A stretch of DNA of 35,555 bases from Acidaminobacter sp. JC074 (GCF_022496765.1 NZ_VANV01000040.1:1-35555); one strand, 5' to 3'; positions 15,451-24,233 are shown, counted from the stretch's first letter. Made by a program: numbers and translations. Notes: a model not told the origin generated them from the letters alone.

Positions 15451-16530
15451 ATGAAAAGGAAGCTTGGGTTGTTATTAGTAGTGCTAACATTGATGTTATC
15501 ACTCGTTTCGTGTGGAAGTGCGAATTCGTTAGACGCTATTTGGAAAGACTATGAACATGGCGTTTCATTAGATTTATTAAGTAATAATGCTTTTGAATCA
15601 AATAACTTTTTTGGCGATGAAATTAATTTGACTGGTACCTATTCACTGAGTGAATCAGCAGATGAACAGCAATACATTAAGTTTCAGTCTACTGAATTTG
15701 ATACTATGGAGTTTACTTATAAAAGTGATGGTATGACATTATCATTATTCAAAGATGGTGAGCTTTTTAAGGAGTTAGACAAGTCTGAAAGACGTGAAGG
15801 TATGATCAAAATACCTTTAGGTTATGCGCTTGGTTTTACTGTTAACTTAATTGGTGATTATGCGATTGCAATTATTTTATTCACAATTGCCTTAAAGTTA
15901 GTCTTATTACCAATTTCTATCAACCAAACAAAGTCGCAAGTTAAAATGCAAAAGGTTCAACCTATTGTTGCTAAGATAAATGAAAAATATAAGCATGATA
16001 AGCAAAAAGCTCAACAAAAGACAATGGAGCTTTATCAAAAGGCTAAGATCAACCCAATGGCTGGTTGTTTACCACTTATCATCAACATGGTTATCTTAAT
16101 TGCTTTCTTTAGAGTAATGATGTACCCAGATACTTATATTTACCATGATGGCGCACCTATTTCACATGCATTGTTATCAGGTCAGTTCTTATGGATTCAA
16201 AACTTAACAAACCCAGATTTATTAGCAAATATTCCATTGTTTGCAAACATAATTCCAGAAAATCTACAAGGTATGATTCCTGGTATTATGCCAATATTAA
16301 CAGCTTTAGTTACATTATTCTCATTTAACTCAATGACATCTGGTACTGCTCAACAAGAACAGCAAGGTGCTGCAATGATGAAGAGTATGAAATACTTCAT
16401 GCCACTTATGTTCTTAATGATGGGTGCGAGATATCCAGCTTCACTGATGTTATACTGGACAATCAGTTCTGTATTCCAGATGGTCCAACAACCGATTATT
16501 AAGAAACTTGTTGATAAGGAGGTTGAATAA
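15451..16530 (+). CDS. yidC: Membrane protein insertase YidC with an extra N-terminal lipoprotein domain
   Basis: 359 residues. A lipoprotein signal peptide ends in LVSC (Cys21). Residues about 25-112 form an extra extracytoplasmic domain rich in beta-like segments (FGDEINLTGTYSL, FDTMEFTYKSDGMTLSLF) that most Gram-positive YidC/SpoIIIJ proteins of about 260 residues lack. The insertase core follows from about 125: the first core helix, the groove segment LPISINQTKSQVKMQKVQP with Lys161 in the cavity, an NPMAGCLPLIINM motif, and the last helices near 310-350. The ATG at 15451 has a GGGAGG RBS. Its last base overlaps the start codon of jag. Confidence 0.93.
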   Translation: MKRKLGLLLVVLTLMLSLVSCGSANSLDAIWKDYEHGVSLDLLSNNAFESNNFFGDEINLTGTYSLSESADEQQYIKFQSTEFDTMEFTYKSDGMTLSLFKDGELFKELDKSERREGMIKIPLGYALGFTVNLIGDYAIAIILFTIALKLVLLPISINQTKSQVKMQKVQPIVAKINEKYKHDKQKAQQKTMELYQKAKINPMAGCLPLIINMVILIAFFRVMMYPDTYIYHDGAPISHALLSGQFLWIQNLTNPDLLANIPLFANIIPENLQGMIPGIMPILTALVTLFSFNSMTSGTAQQEQQGAAMMKSMKYFMPLMFLMMGARYPASLMLYWTISSVFQMVQQPIIKKLVDKEVE

Positions 16531-17150
16531 TGAAGTTCGTAGAAAAGGAAGCAGCTACGGTAGAAGAAGCTATCGAGCTAGCCTTATTGGATTTAGATGC
16601 CAATGAATTAGAAGTAGATATTGAGGTTCTAGAAGAATCTAAGAAAGCTCTATTTGGTTTATTCGGCGGCAAGCAAGCACGTGTTAAGGTAACAAAGCGT
16701 GTTAATGTAGAAGATACAGCTAGACAGTTTTTAAGTTCTGTTCTTTCAAGCATGGGTATTGAAACAAAGTTAAGTGTTAAGTTAAAGCAAAACTCTTTGT
16801 ATATCGATATGGCTGGTAAAGAAATGGCTTTATTAATTGGTAGAAGAGGTCAAACTCTAGATTCATTACAATACTTGGTTAGTCTTGTTGTAAACAAGAA
16901 CAGAGATGAGTATATTAGAGTAATTCTTGATACTGAAAACTATAGACAAAAGAGAAAAGATACACTAGAAAAATTAGCATTCAAATTAGCAAATAGAGCA
17001 AAAAAAATCAAGAAGGATATCACATTAGAACCAATGAATCCATATGAGAGACGCATCATTCACTCTGCTTTACAAAACAATAAGTTTGTAAGCACAAGAA
17101 GTGAAGGTGACGAGCCATATAGAAAAGTAGTGATTTTCTTAAACAAGTAA
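16530..17150 (+). CDS. jag: Jag/KhpB RNA-binding protein
   Basis: 206 residues. The N-terminal Jag domain (about 1-50; KALFGLFGGKQARVKV) is followed by a KH domain with the GRRG loop (LLIGRRGQTLDSLQYL, about 107-122) and a C-terminal R3H domain (ERRIIHSAL). KhpB-type proteins bind RNA and affect cell elongation and division in other Firmicutes. It overlaps the yidC stop codon by one base, so the two are translationally coupled. Confidence 0.94.
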   Translation: MKFVEKEAATVEEAIELALLDLDANELEVDIEVLEESKKALFGLFGGKQARVKVTKRVNVEDTARQFLSSVLSSMGIETKLSVKLKQNSLYIDMAGKEMALLIGRRGQTLDSLQYLVSLVVNKNRDEYIRVILDTENYRQKRKDTLEKLAFKLANRAKKIKKDITLEPMNPYERRIIHSALQNNKFVSTRSEGDEPYRKVVIFLNK

Positions 17151-17153
17151 TAA

Positions 17154-17188
17154 AAGCCCAGTAGAAATACTGGGTTTCCGTTTGTTTT
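17154..17188 (+). terminator. Terminator of the rpmH-jag operon
   Basis: AAGCCCAGTA-GAAA-TACTGGGTTT (17154-17177, one G-U pair) followed by a T-rich tract. A second small inverted repeat (GAGTGTTT-AGGT-AAACGCTC, 17220-17239) lies in the leader of mnmE. Confidence 0.8.
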
Positions 17189-17258
17189 TAAGGATAAAAA
17201 CATATATAATTCAGATACAGAGTGTTTAGGTAAACGCTCAAATATTAGAGGTGATATT

Positions 17259-18620
17259 ATGTTAAATGAAACAATCGTTGCAATTTCTTCAGCTATTGGT
17301 GAAGGTGCAATCGGTATAATAAGAATGAGCGGTGACGAGTCGCTTGATATTTTAAAAAAGATGTTTTCACCAAATGCTTCTTTTGAAAACAGAAAGATGT
17401 ACTACGGTGAGATAAAAAAAGATGACCAAGTTTTAGATGAAGTTATGGCTGTCTATATGAAGGGCCCTAAAACTTATACCAAAGAAGATATTGTAGAAAT
17501 ATATTGTCATGGTGGTATCATTTCTATAAAACGTGTATTGGATTATATATTAGAACTTGGCGTCAGAATGGCAGAGCCAGGAGAGTTTACTCAAAGAGCT
17601 TTCTTAAATGGTAGATTAGATTTATCACAGGCAGAAGCAGTCATGGATTTAATCAGTGCTAAAACAGAAAAAGGTTTTGACTTGGCCTATAATCAACTAG
17701 AAGGTTCTCTGTCACATAAGATAGGAAATGTCAGACAAAAGCTATTAAAAGTTGTAGGACATTTAGAAGTTTGTATTGACTATCCAGAAGAAGACATAGA
17801 AGATATGACTTATGATGAAATTGAAAAATCTTTTTCAGAGGTCAAAGATGAGCTGACTTTGCTATTAGATCATTCAGATAATGGTCGTATCATTCGTGAA
17901 GGTATTAAAATTGCAATTATAGGTAAGCCCAATGTAGGTAAGTCATCTTTACTTAATGCCCTTCTAAGAGAAGCCAGAGCAATTGTTACTGATGTGGCAG
18001 GTACAACTAGAGACATTATAGAAGAACATCTGAATATCCAGGGGATTCCTATTAGAATTATAGATACTGCAGGTATAAGAGATACAGAAGATCAAGTAGA
18101 AAAAATTGGTGTTGAAAGATCAAAAGAAATTTTTAATGAAGCAGATATGATTTTATTTGTTCTGAATGCGAATGAAAAATTATCAGATGAAGATAGACAG
18201 TTAATTGATTTGGTATCAGATAAAAAATCAATTATAATCATAAATAAAATGGACTTAGAGACTAAGATAGAATGGGAACATATTGAGGAAACTTTCTCAA
18301 ATCACTCTATTATTAAGACGAGTTTATTAAAAGATGAAGGCATTATGAATGTGGAAAAAGCCATTGTTGATATGGTATATGATGGCGATATTTCATCATC
18401 TAATGATCAACTGCTTTCTAACTCAAGACATATTCAAGCTGTAAAAGCTGCCAGAACATCTATTGAAAATGCATTAAATGCGACTAAAGATAGAATGCCG
18501 TATGACTTTATTGAAGTAGATACACTAGATTGTTTGGAGTCATTAGGTAAAGTAACAGGTGAAACTGTTGAAAGCGATATTGTCAAACAGATCTTTGGAC
18601 AGTTCTGTTTAGGAAAATAA
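17259..18620 (+). CDS. mnmE: tRNA modification GTPase MnmE
   Basis: 453 residues. With MnmG it installs the aminomethyl-type modification on wobble uridine 34 of several tRNAs. The N-terminal folate-binding domain carries EPGEFTQRAFLNGRLDL. The inserted G domain has G1 GKPNVGKSSL, G2 AGTTRD, G3 DTAG and G4 NKMD. The C-terminus ends in the diagnostic C-x-GK motif (FCLGK). The ATG has an AGAGGTG RBS. Its end abuts mnmG. Confidence 0.97.
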   Translation: MLNETIVAISSAIGEGAIGIIRMSGDESLDILKKMFSPNASFENRKMYYGEIKKDDQVLDEVMAVYMKGPKTYTKEDIVEIYCHGGIISIKRVLDYILELGVRMAEPGEFTQRAFLNGRLDLSQAEAVMDLISAKTEKGFDLAYNQLEGSLSHKIGNVRQKLLKVVGHLEVCIDYPEEDIEDMTYDEIEKSFSEVKDELTLLLDHSDNGRIIREGIKIAIIGKPNVGKSSLLNALLREARAIVTDVAGTTRDIIEEHLNIQGIPIRIIDTAGIRDTEDQVEKIGVERSKEIFNEADMILFVLNANEKLSDEDRQLIDLVSDKKSIIIINKMDLETKIEWEHIEETFSNHSIIKTSLLKDEGIMNVEKAIVDMVYDGDISSSNDQLLSNSRHIQAVKAARTSIENALNATKDRMPYDFIEVDTLDCLESLGKVTGETVESDIVKQIFGQFCLGK

Positions 18621-18631
18621 TGGAGGTAAGA

Positions 18632-20515
18632 ATGGATACATTTTTTGCTGGTGACTATGATGTCATAGTCGTTGGTGCTGGTCATGCAGGTTGTGAAGCT
18701 GCCCTGGCATCTGCAAGAATGAATAAGAAAACGTTGATGTTAACGATTAATTTAGATTCAATCGCCATGATGCCTTGTAATCCGTCAATCGGTGGAACAG
18801 GCAAAGGTCATCTAGTAAGAGAAATCGATGCACTTGGTGGTGAGATGGGGCTAAATATTGACAAGACTTTTATACAAAGTAAGATGTTAAATATTGCGAA
18901 AGGTCCTGCTGTTCATTCATTAAGAGCACAAGCAGACAAAAGCAGATACCATATTGAAATGAAAAAAGTGATTGAAAATACGCCACTTTTAGATGTCAAA
19001 CAAGCTGAAGTACACAAGTTAATTGTGGAAGACAATGCTGTTAAGGGTGTTATTACTGCTATTGGATCCATATACCATGCTAAGGCAGTTGTATTAGCGA
19101 CAGGCACATACCTGGGTGGTAAAATTTTTATTGGTTCTGCAGTATTTTCTTCAGGCCCTAATGGACTTGCGCCATCTTTACAGTTGACTGATAATCTTCA
19201 ATCATTAGATATTCCAATGAGAAGATTTAAAACTGGTACACCAGCTCGTGTCAATAGTAGAACTTTAAACTATGATAAAATGCAAAGAGAAGATGGTGAT
19301 AAAAAAATAGTACCTTTCTCTTTTCTAAATGATAACTTAGATAAAGAACAAGTACCTTGTTGGTTAACATATACCAATGCAAAAACTCATGAAATCATTA
19401 CAGATAATTTCCATAGGTCTGCCTTGTTCTCAGGTGAGATTGAAGGAACAGGTCCTAGATACTGCCCTTCTATTGAAGATAAGATCAATAGATTCCACGA
19501 TAAGGACAGACATCAATTGTTTATTGAACCTGAAGGTTTGGAGACTAATGAGATGTATGTACAGGGCATGTCAACAAGTATGCCTGAAGATGTTCAAATT
19601 AACTTCATGAAAACCATTCCTGGTTTAGAAGATGTAGAGATCATGAGACCGGCCTATGCGATCGAATATGACTGTATCGATCCAACTCAATTAAAACTAA
19701 GCCTTGAGTTTAAAAATATTGATAGCTTATTTTCTGCAGGACAATTTAATGGATCAAGTGGTTATGAAGAAGCTGCAGCACAAGGTTTAATAGCAGGCAT
19801 TAATGCTGTTTTAAAAATTGATGAAAAAGATCCTTTAATCCTAGATCGTTCTGAAGCTTATATTGGCGTTTTAATTGACGACTTAGTAACTAAAGGTACT
19901 GAAGAACCATATAGAATGATGACTTCACGTTCTGAGTATAGATTGATTTTACGTCAAGACAATGCTGATTTAAGATTGACTGAAAAGTCTTATAAACTTG
20001 GACTTGCATCACAAGATCGTTTTGATAGAGTTTCAAGAAAAATTGTTCTTATGGAAAAAGAATTAGATAGAATGAAATCAACTTTAATTAAGGCTAAGGC
20101 CATCAATGGGTATTTAGAATCAATAGGTTCTTCTCCACTTAGAGATAGTATTACGGTTGCCAATATTTTAAAAAGGCCTGAGATATTCTATGATCAAATT
20201 GCAGATTTTGATCCAACACGCCCTTCTCTTAGAGAAGATATTTGGAAGCAATGTGAAATATCAATTAAGTATGAAGGCTATATCAGTAAGCAGCTAAAAC
20301 AAGTTGAGAAGTTTAAGTCTCTTGAGAATAAAAAAATCAGAGATATTGATTTTAACTTAGTTGAAGGATTGCGTCTAGAGGCAAGACAAAAGTTAAACGA
20401 AATCAAGCCAACTTCTATTGGACAAGCTTCAAGAATTTCAGGTGTTTCACCTGCTGATATTTCAGTTTTATTAGTTTATCTAGATTACAAAAGGAGATCA
20501 AAAAATGAAGCCTAA
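18632..20515 (+). CDS. mnmG: tRNA uridine-5-carboxymethylaminomethyl modification enzyme MnmG (GidA)
   Basis: 627 residues, an FAD-dependent partner of MnmE. The FAD-binding dinucleotide motif is at the N-terminus (VVGAGHAGCEAALASARM). The conserved PCNPSIGGTGKGHLVREIDA and CPSIEDKI segments are present. The start at 18632 is chosen because GGAGG stands 5 bp before it; an in-frame ATG at 18620 contains that RBS and overlaps the mnmE stop. The 3' end overlaps rsmG by 11 bp. Confidence 0.96.
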   Translation: MDTFFAGDYDVIVVGAGHAGCEAALASARMNKKTLMLTINLDSIAMMPCNPSIGGTGKGHLVREIDALGGEMGLNIDKTFIQSKMLNIAKGPAVHSLRAQADKSRYHIEMKKVIENTPLLDVKQAEVHKLIVEDNAVKGVITAIGSIYHAKAVVLATGTYLGGKIFIGSAVFSSGPNGLAPSLQLTDNLQSLDIPMRRFKTGTPARVNSRTLNYDKMQREDGDKKIVPFSFLNDNLDKEQVPCWLTYTNAKTHEIITDNFHRSALFSGEIEGTGPRYCPSIEDKINRFHDKDRHQLFIEPEGLETNEMYVQGMSTSMPEDVQINFMKTIPGLEDVEIMRPAYAIEYDCIDPTQLKLSLEFKNIDSLFSAGQFNGSSGYEEAAAQGLIAGINAVLKIDEKDPLILDRSEAYIGVLIDDLVTKGTEEPYRMMTSRSEYRLILRQDNADLRLTEKSYKLGLASQDRFDRVSRKIVLMEKELDRMKSTLIKAKAINGYLESIGSSPLRDSITVANILKRPEIFYDQIADFDPTRPSLREDIWKQCEISIKYEGYISKQLKQVEKFKSLENKKIRDIDFNLVEGLRLEARQKLNEIKPTSIGQASRISGVSPADISVLLVYLDYKRRSKNEA

Positions 20516-21218
20516 TCTGTTAAAAAGTATTTTTTCTAAATTAGGATTTGAATTAAGTGATACTCAAGTGACTCAGTTTTTAACTTATGAGTCACTTCTT
20601 GTTGAGTGGAACAAGCATATGAATTTGACAGGCATAACTGACAGCGAAGGCATATATGACAAACATTTTGCCGACTCTTTAACTTGCTTATTATCTGATA
20701 AAATAAAAGATGGCGACAAGGTAATTGATGTTGGTACTGGGGCGGGCTTTCCAGGTATGCCATTAAAAATATTTAAGCCTTCTTTGGAAATCACTTTACT
20801 GGATTCATTGAATAAGCGAATCAATTTTTTAAAGGCCGTTGCTGATGAAACTGGTTTAGATAAAATAGATTTTATTCATGGAAGAGCTGAAGACTTTGGA
20901 CAAGATTTAGCTTATCGTGAGCAATATGATATAGTAGTATCTAGAGCAGTTGCTGAGTTACCAATTCTCTTAGAATTTTGCTCCCCTTTTCTTAAAGTTG
21001 GTGGTTATTTTATCGCTCAAAAAGGGAAAAAATGTGAAGAGGAAATTAAACTGGCTGAAAATGCATTGAAGGTCTTAAATCTTGAAGTTGCAGAAATAAA
21101 GTCAGTTGAAACTTCTGTCGAGACCAAAGACCACAACTTAGTCATCATAAGAAAAGTTGCTTCTACTGATATGAAGTATCCAAGACGCGCCGGTAAACCA
21201 GTAAAAAAACCATTATAA
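20505..21218 (+). CDS. rsmG: 16S rRNA (guanine-N7) methyltransferase RsmG (GidB)
   Basis: 237 residues, a SAM-dependent methyltransferase for a guanine in the 530 loop of 16S rRNA (G527 in E. coli numbering). The SAM-binding motif is VIDVGTGAGFPGMPLKI (about residues 73-89). The N-terminal WNKHMNLTGI and the catalytic region VVSRAVAELPILLEF are typical. The basic C-terminal tail (PRRAGKPVKKPL) is also seen in orthologues. The RBS AAAGGAGA lies within mnmG, giving translational coupling. noc follows after 14 bp. Confidence 0.96.
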   Translation: MKPNLLKSIFSKLGFELSDTQVTQFLTYESLLVEWNKHMNLTGITDSEGIYDKHFADSLTCLLSDKIKDGDKVIDVGTGAGFPGMPLKIFKPSLEITLLDSLNKRINFLKAVADETGLDKIDFIHGRAEDFGQDLAYREQYDIVVSRAVAELPILLEFCSPFLKVGGYFIAQKGKKCEEEIKLAENALKVLNLEVAEIKSVETSVETKDHNLVIIRKVASTDMKYPRRAGKPVKKPL

Positions 21219-21232
21219 GTAAGGGAGTAATC

Positions 21233-22009
21233 ATGGAGAAAATCAATGACATAGTAATGATTGATGTGGAAAGTATTGTACCTAATCCTTATCAACCTAG
21301 ACAAATATTTGATGATCAATCGTTAGAAGATTTAGCAGCTTCTATAAAACAATATGGTATATTACAACCAATAACTGTTAGAAAAAATGAGCATGTTTTT
21401 GAGTTAATTATGGGTGAACGTCGTTTCAGAGCAGCACAATTAGTTGCACTCAAATCTATACCTGCCATTGTTTTGGAAGTTGGTAACGAAGATTCAGCTG
21501 TTGTTGCTTTAATTGAAAACTTACAACGTGTGGATTTAACCTTTATTGAGGAAGCAGAATCATATAAGAAGTTGATTGAACTCCATGGCATCACCCAAGG
21601 TGAACTGTCAAAGCGTATTGGAAAGAGTCAGTCGACAATTTCTAATAAAATGAGAATCTTAAAGTTAGAGGATCATATACTAGATACATTTAAACAAAGT
21701 ACCCTTTCAGAAAGACATGCAAGATCTTTACTGAGACTGGGAGATATTAAAGAGCAAGAGAAAGTTTTAAAAAGTGTCATTGATAAGAGTCTCAATGTAA
21801 AAGAAACTGAGAAACTTGTTGAAAATAAATTAAATCAATACAAGAAGAAACATCAAAAATCAACATTCAAGGTTAATTATAGAATATATCAAAATACCAT
21901 TAAAAAGGCTTTTAAAATGGTAAAGGACTTGTCATCGCAATCGACAATGGAAACAAACGATCATGATGATTGTATAGAAATAATTATTAAAATACCAAAA
22001 AACGATTAA
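21233..22009 (+). CDS. noc: Nucleoid occlusion protein Noc (ParB family), without the usual membrane-targeting N-terminus
   Basis: 258 residues. The ParB-type N domain includes IVPNPYQPRQIFDD, the MGERRFRAAQ motif and ALIENLQRVDLTFIEEA. The DNA-binding helix-turn-helix is near 118-143 (TQGELSKRIGKSQSTISNKM). The C-terminus (IIIKIPK) matches the Noc dimerisation end rather than ParB. The position behind rsmG and before parA is the B. subtilis noc position. The protein starts at MEKINDIVMIDVESIVPNPY and so lacks the amphipathic MKHSFSRFF-type helix that anchors B. subtilis Noc to the membrane; no upstream in-frame start is available. A perfect Noc-binding site follows the gene. Confidence 0.85.
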   Translation: MEKINDIVMIDVESIVPNPYQPRQIFDDQSLEDLAASIKQYGILQPITVRKNEHVFELIMGERRFRAAQLVALKSIPAIVLEVGNEDSAVVALIENLQRVDLTFIEEAESYKKLIELHGITQGELSKRIGKSQSTISNKMRILKLEDHILDTFKQSTLSERHARSLLRLGDIKEQEKVLKSVIDKSLNVKETEKLVENKLNQYKKKHQKSTFKVNYRIYQNTIKKAFKMVKDLSSQSTMETNDHDDCIEIIIKIPKND

Positions 22010-22040
22010 AGATATTTCCCGGGAAATATCTTTATTTTTT
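22008..22040 (+). terminator. Palindromic terminator of noc
   Basis: A perfect 26-bp palindrome (22008-22033) followed by ATTTTTTT, beginning on the second base of the noc stop codon. A hairpin without a designed loop is less usual for a terminator, but the T tract supports it. It also holds the Noc-binding site listed separately. Confidence 0.7.
22014..22027. promoter_or_regulatory. Noc-binding site (NBS)
   Basis: ATTTCCCGGGAAAT is identical to the consensus established for B. subtilis Noc. It is the only full match I found in the window. It lies between noc and parA, within the noc terminator palindrome. Confidence 0.85.
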
Positions 22041-22101
22041 TACTGTAACTTAGGACATGAATAGTGTAAAATGATAGATAGATATTAAAGGAGGCAATAT
22101 A

Positions 22102-22866
22102 GTGGGTAAAGTAATTTCAATCTTTAATCAGAAAGGTGGTGTCGGTAAGACTACTACCAATGTCAATTTAAGTGCTTGTCTAGCACGTAGAGGTAAAAAG
22201 GTACTTATAATTGATAATGACCCGCAAGGTAACTCGACAAGTGGTGTTGGCGTTGACAAAAGCGAAGTTGAATATAGTTTATATGATGTAATGGTAGATG
22301 AATTAGATCCAAAAAAGGCAATTGTGACTACTGAGTATAAAAATCTTGATGTACTGCCTTCAAATGTTGATTTAGCTGGTGCTGAAATAGAGTTGTCTAC
22401 TCTTGAAAAAAGAGAGTTTAGATTAAAACATGCTATAGATCAGCTGAAAGATGATTATGATTTCATTTTTATGGACTGTCCCCCTTCTCTAGGTTTATTG
22501 ACAATCAACTCATTGATAGCGGCAGATTCTATTTTAATTCCAATTCAATGTGAATACTATGCCTTAGAAGGTGTAAGTTCACTTTTAAATACTTATCAGT
22601 TAATTAAAAAGAGTTTGAATAAATCATTAGAGATACAAGGTGTTGTTTTGAGTATGTATGATGGCAGAACTAATTTGTCATCTCAAGTTTTAGATGAAGT
22701 TAAGGCACATTTTGGAGATAAGGTATACAAATCAGTAATTCCAAGAAATGTAAGATTAGCTGAAGCACCATCCTTTGGAATGCCAATTATTTATTATGAT
22801 GGAAATTCAAAAGGCGCATATGCATTTAAAAAACTAGCTAGGGAATTAATAGCACAGGAGGAATAA
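22102..22866 (+). CDS. parA: Chromosome-partitioning ATPase ParA (Soj)
   Basis: 254 residues, a deviant Walker-A ATPase of the MinD/ParA family. It binds DNA non-specifically and works with ParB-parS in origin segregation and control of DnaA. The Walker A motif is QKGGVGKTTTNVNLS (residues 10-24), followed by IIDNDPQGNSTSG and MDCPPSLGLLTINSL. The start is GTG at 22102 with an AAAGGAGG RBS. parB follows after one base. Confidence 0.96.
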   Translation: MGKVISIFNQKGGVGKTTTNVNLSACLARRGKKVLIIDNDPQGNSTSGVGVDKSEVEYSLYDVMVDELDPKKAIVTTEYKNLDVLPSNVDLAGAEIELSTLEKREFRLKHAIDQLKDDYDFIFMDCPPSLGLLTINSLIAADSILIPIQCEYYALEGVSSLLNTYQLIKKSLNKSLEIQGVVLSMYDGRTNLSSQVLDEVKAHFGDKVYKSVIPRNVRLAEAPSFGMPIIYYDGNSKGAYAFKKLARELIAQEE

Positions 22867-22867
22867 A

Positions 22868-23737
22868 ATGTCAAAAGCTAAAAGAGGATTAGGCAAAGGA
22901 CTTGGTGCTTTAATTGTTCAGGAAGCAGTCGAGGTTACGGAGACATCTAGTGCTGAAGGTGTACTAGAATATAGTATAGAAAATATCATTCCAAATGTTA
23001 ATCAGCCTCGTAAGGATTTTTCTCAGGAACGCTTAAATAGACTTGCAGATTCTATAAAAGAATATGGTGTTGTACAACCTATTGTCTTACGCCCTATTCC
23101 TGACGGAAAATATGAGATCGTTGCTGGTGAAAGAAGATATAGAGCGTCAAAACTTGCAGGTTTAGAAACTATACCTGCTATAGTAAAAGAGTTTAAGGAA
23201 AGTGAGTTTGCAGAGATTGCCCTTATAGAGAATCTACAGAGGGAAAACCTTAATGCGATTGAAGAGGCTATTGCCTATCAATATATGATTGATGAGCATC
23301 AGCTTACACAAGATAAGCTTGCAAAAGTTGTTGGGAAAAGTAGAACATATATTACCAACATACTCAGATTACTTAAACTAGATAACCAAGTTCAGAAAAT
23401 GGTTAGAACGGGTCAGTTGAGTACAGCACATGGTAGAACCTTATTAGCAGTAAGTGATTCGAAAATGAGACTGAGTCTGGCTAAGAAGGTTCAATCAGAG
23501 GATATGAGTGTAAGAGAGCTTGAGAGACTTGTGAAGTCTATGAAAGTTGAAAAGAAGACTCATATTCCAAAGGAGAAGAAAGATCCGATTATTCAAGACT
23601 TTGAAGATCATCTTAAAGGATACTTTGGTACGAAGGTTTCAATCAATCATGAAAAGGATAAGGGAAAAATTCAAATAAATTATTATTCTGAAGAGGAATT
23701 AAACAGAATTTTAGAGCTTTTGGACTATTCTATGTAA
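22868..23737 (+). CDS. parB: Chromosome-partitioning protein ParB (Spo0J)
   Basis: 289 residues. The N-terminal KRGLGKGLGALI motif stimulates ParA. The CTPase/N domain has IIPNVNQPRKDFSQ, GERRYRASKLAG and ALIENLQREN. The parS-binding helix-turn-helix is TQDKLAKVVGKSRTYITNI. The C-terminal dimerisation domain is at about 235-289. The first perfect parS site overlaps the end of the gene's terminator region, and three more follow within 500 bp. It is a paralogue of Noc, encoded two genes upstream. Confidence 0.97.
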   Translation: MSKAKRGLGKGLGALIVQEAVEVTETSSAEGVLEYSIENIIPNVNQPRKDFSQERLNRLADSIKEYGVVQPIVLRPIPDGKYEIVAGERRYRASKLAGLETIPAIVKEFKESEFAEIALIENLQRENLNAIEEAIAYQYMIDEHQLTQDKLAKVVGKSRTYITNILRLLKLDNQVQKMVRTGQLSTAHGRTLLAVSDSKMRLSLAKKVQSEDMSVRELERLVKSMKVEKKTHIPKEKKDPIIQDFEDHLKGYFGTKVSINHEKDKGKIQINYYSEEELNRILELLDYSM

Positions 23738-23753
23738 TGTTTCACGTGAAACA
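23738..23753. promoter_or_regulatory. parS site 1
   Basis: TGTTTCACGTGAAACA, identical to the bacterial parS consensus. It starts directly after the parB stop codon and overlaps the 5' arm of the parB terminator by 5 bp. Confidence 0.95.
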
Positions 23754-23777
23754 GTGTTTTTTAACACTGTTTTTTTT
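23749..23777 (+). terminator. Terminator of the parA-parB operon
   Basis: AAACAGTGTT-TTTT-AACACTGTTT with a long T run. The left arm begins within parS site 1. Confidence 0.85.
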
Positions 23778-24048
23778 CTTATATTCATATATAAGTCTAT
23801 ATAGGAATATAATTAGATTAATGTCTTTATAATAGTCTTATATTCAAAAAACAATAAAGGTCCATACAGGGCAAATTTCGCTGAATGTGTTGGAATAACT
23901 GGCTTATAAGTGTGTGGTAATTGATTTAGACAATGATTTTTGCATAAAATATATATTTTGAGAGGTAAATAGACAAGTTTCAAGAAAAAAAGAATAAAAA
24001 GGTAGATAGATAAAGATAGAAGAGAATAAATTTAAGACTAATTTCCAG
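23778..24048. other. Non-coding spacer between parS sites 1 and 2
   Basis: AT-rich. I see no ORF with an RBS, no RNA gene and no clear promoter or repeat here. Confidence 0.5.
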
Positions 24049-24064
24049 TGTTTCACGTGAAACA
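24049..24064. promoter_or_regulatory. parS site 2
   Basis: TGTTTCACGTGAAACA, a perfect match in the non-coding stretch between parB and the lipid-kinase gene. Confidence 0.95.
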
Positions 24065-24113
24065 TAAATTATGAAAGAAGAAAGGGTTTAGATTTTTATT
24101 TTGATACACACCA

Positions 24114-24129
24114 TGTTTCACGTGAAACA
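24114..24129. promoter_or_regulatory. parS site 3
   Basis: TGTTTCACGTGAAACA, a perfect match, 65 bp start-to-start after site 2. Confidence 0.95.
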
Positions 24130-24217
24130 TTTAAAAATGATGATCTAAAGAGTAATAGAGTTAATTATAAAATTGAGGAGAAAGATATTTGTAAAAGGTT
24201 GTCTTAAATAAGCTGAT

Positions 24218-24233
24218 TGTTTCACGTGAAACA
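24218..24233. promoter_or_regulatory. parS site 4
   Basis: TGTTTCACGTGAAACA, a perfect match, 69 bp before the lipid-kinase start codon and therefore in or near that gene's promoter. Confidence 0.95.

Noticed and set aside
19377..19610. Plus-strand frame inside mnmG
   Set aside because: It is an out-of-frame opening within a highly conserved gene.
23738..24233. parS repeats as a CRISPR array
   Set aside because: The repeats are 16-bp palindromes identical to parS, with irregular spacing (311, 65 and 104 bp start to start) next to parB; no cas genes.
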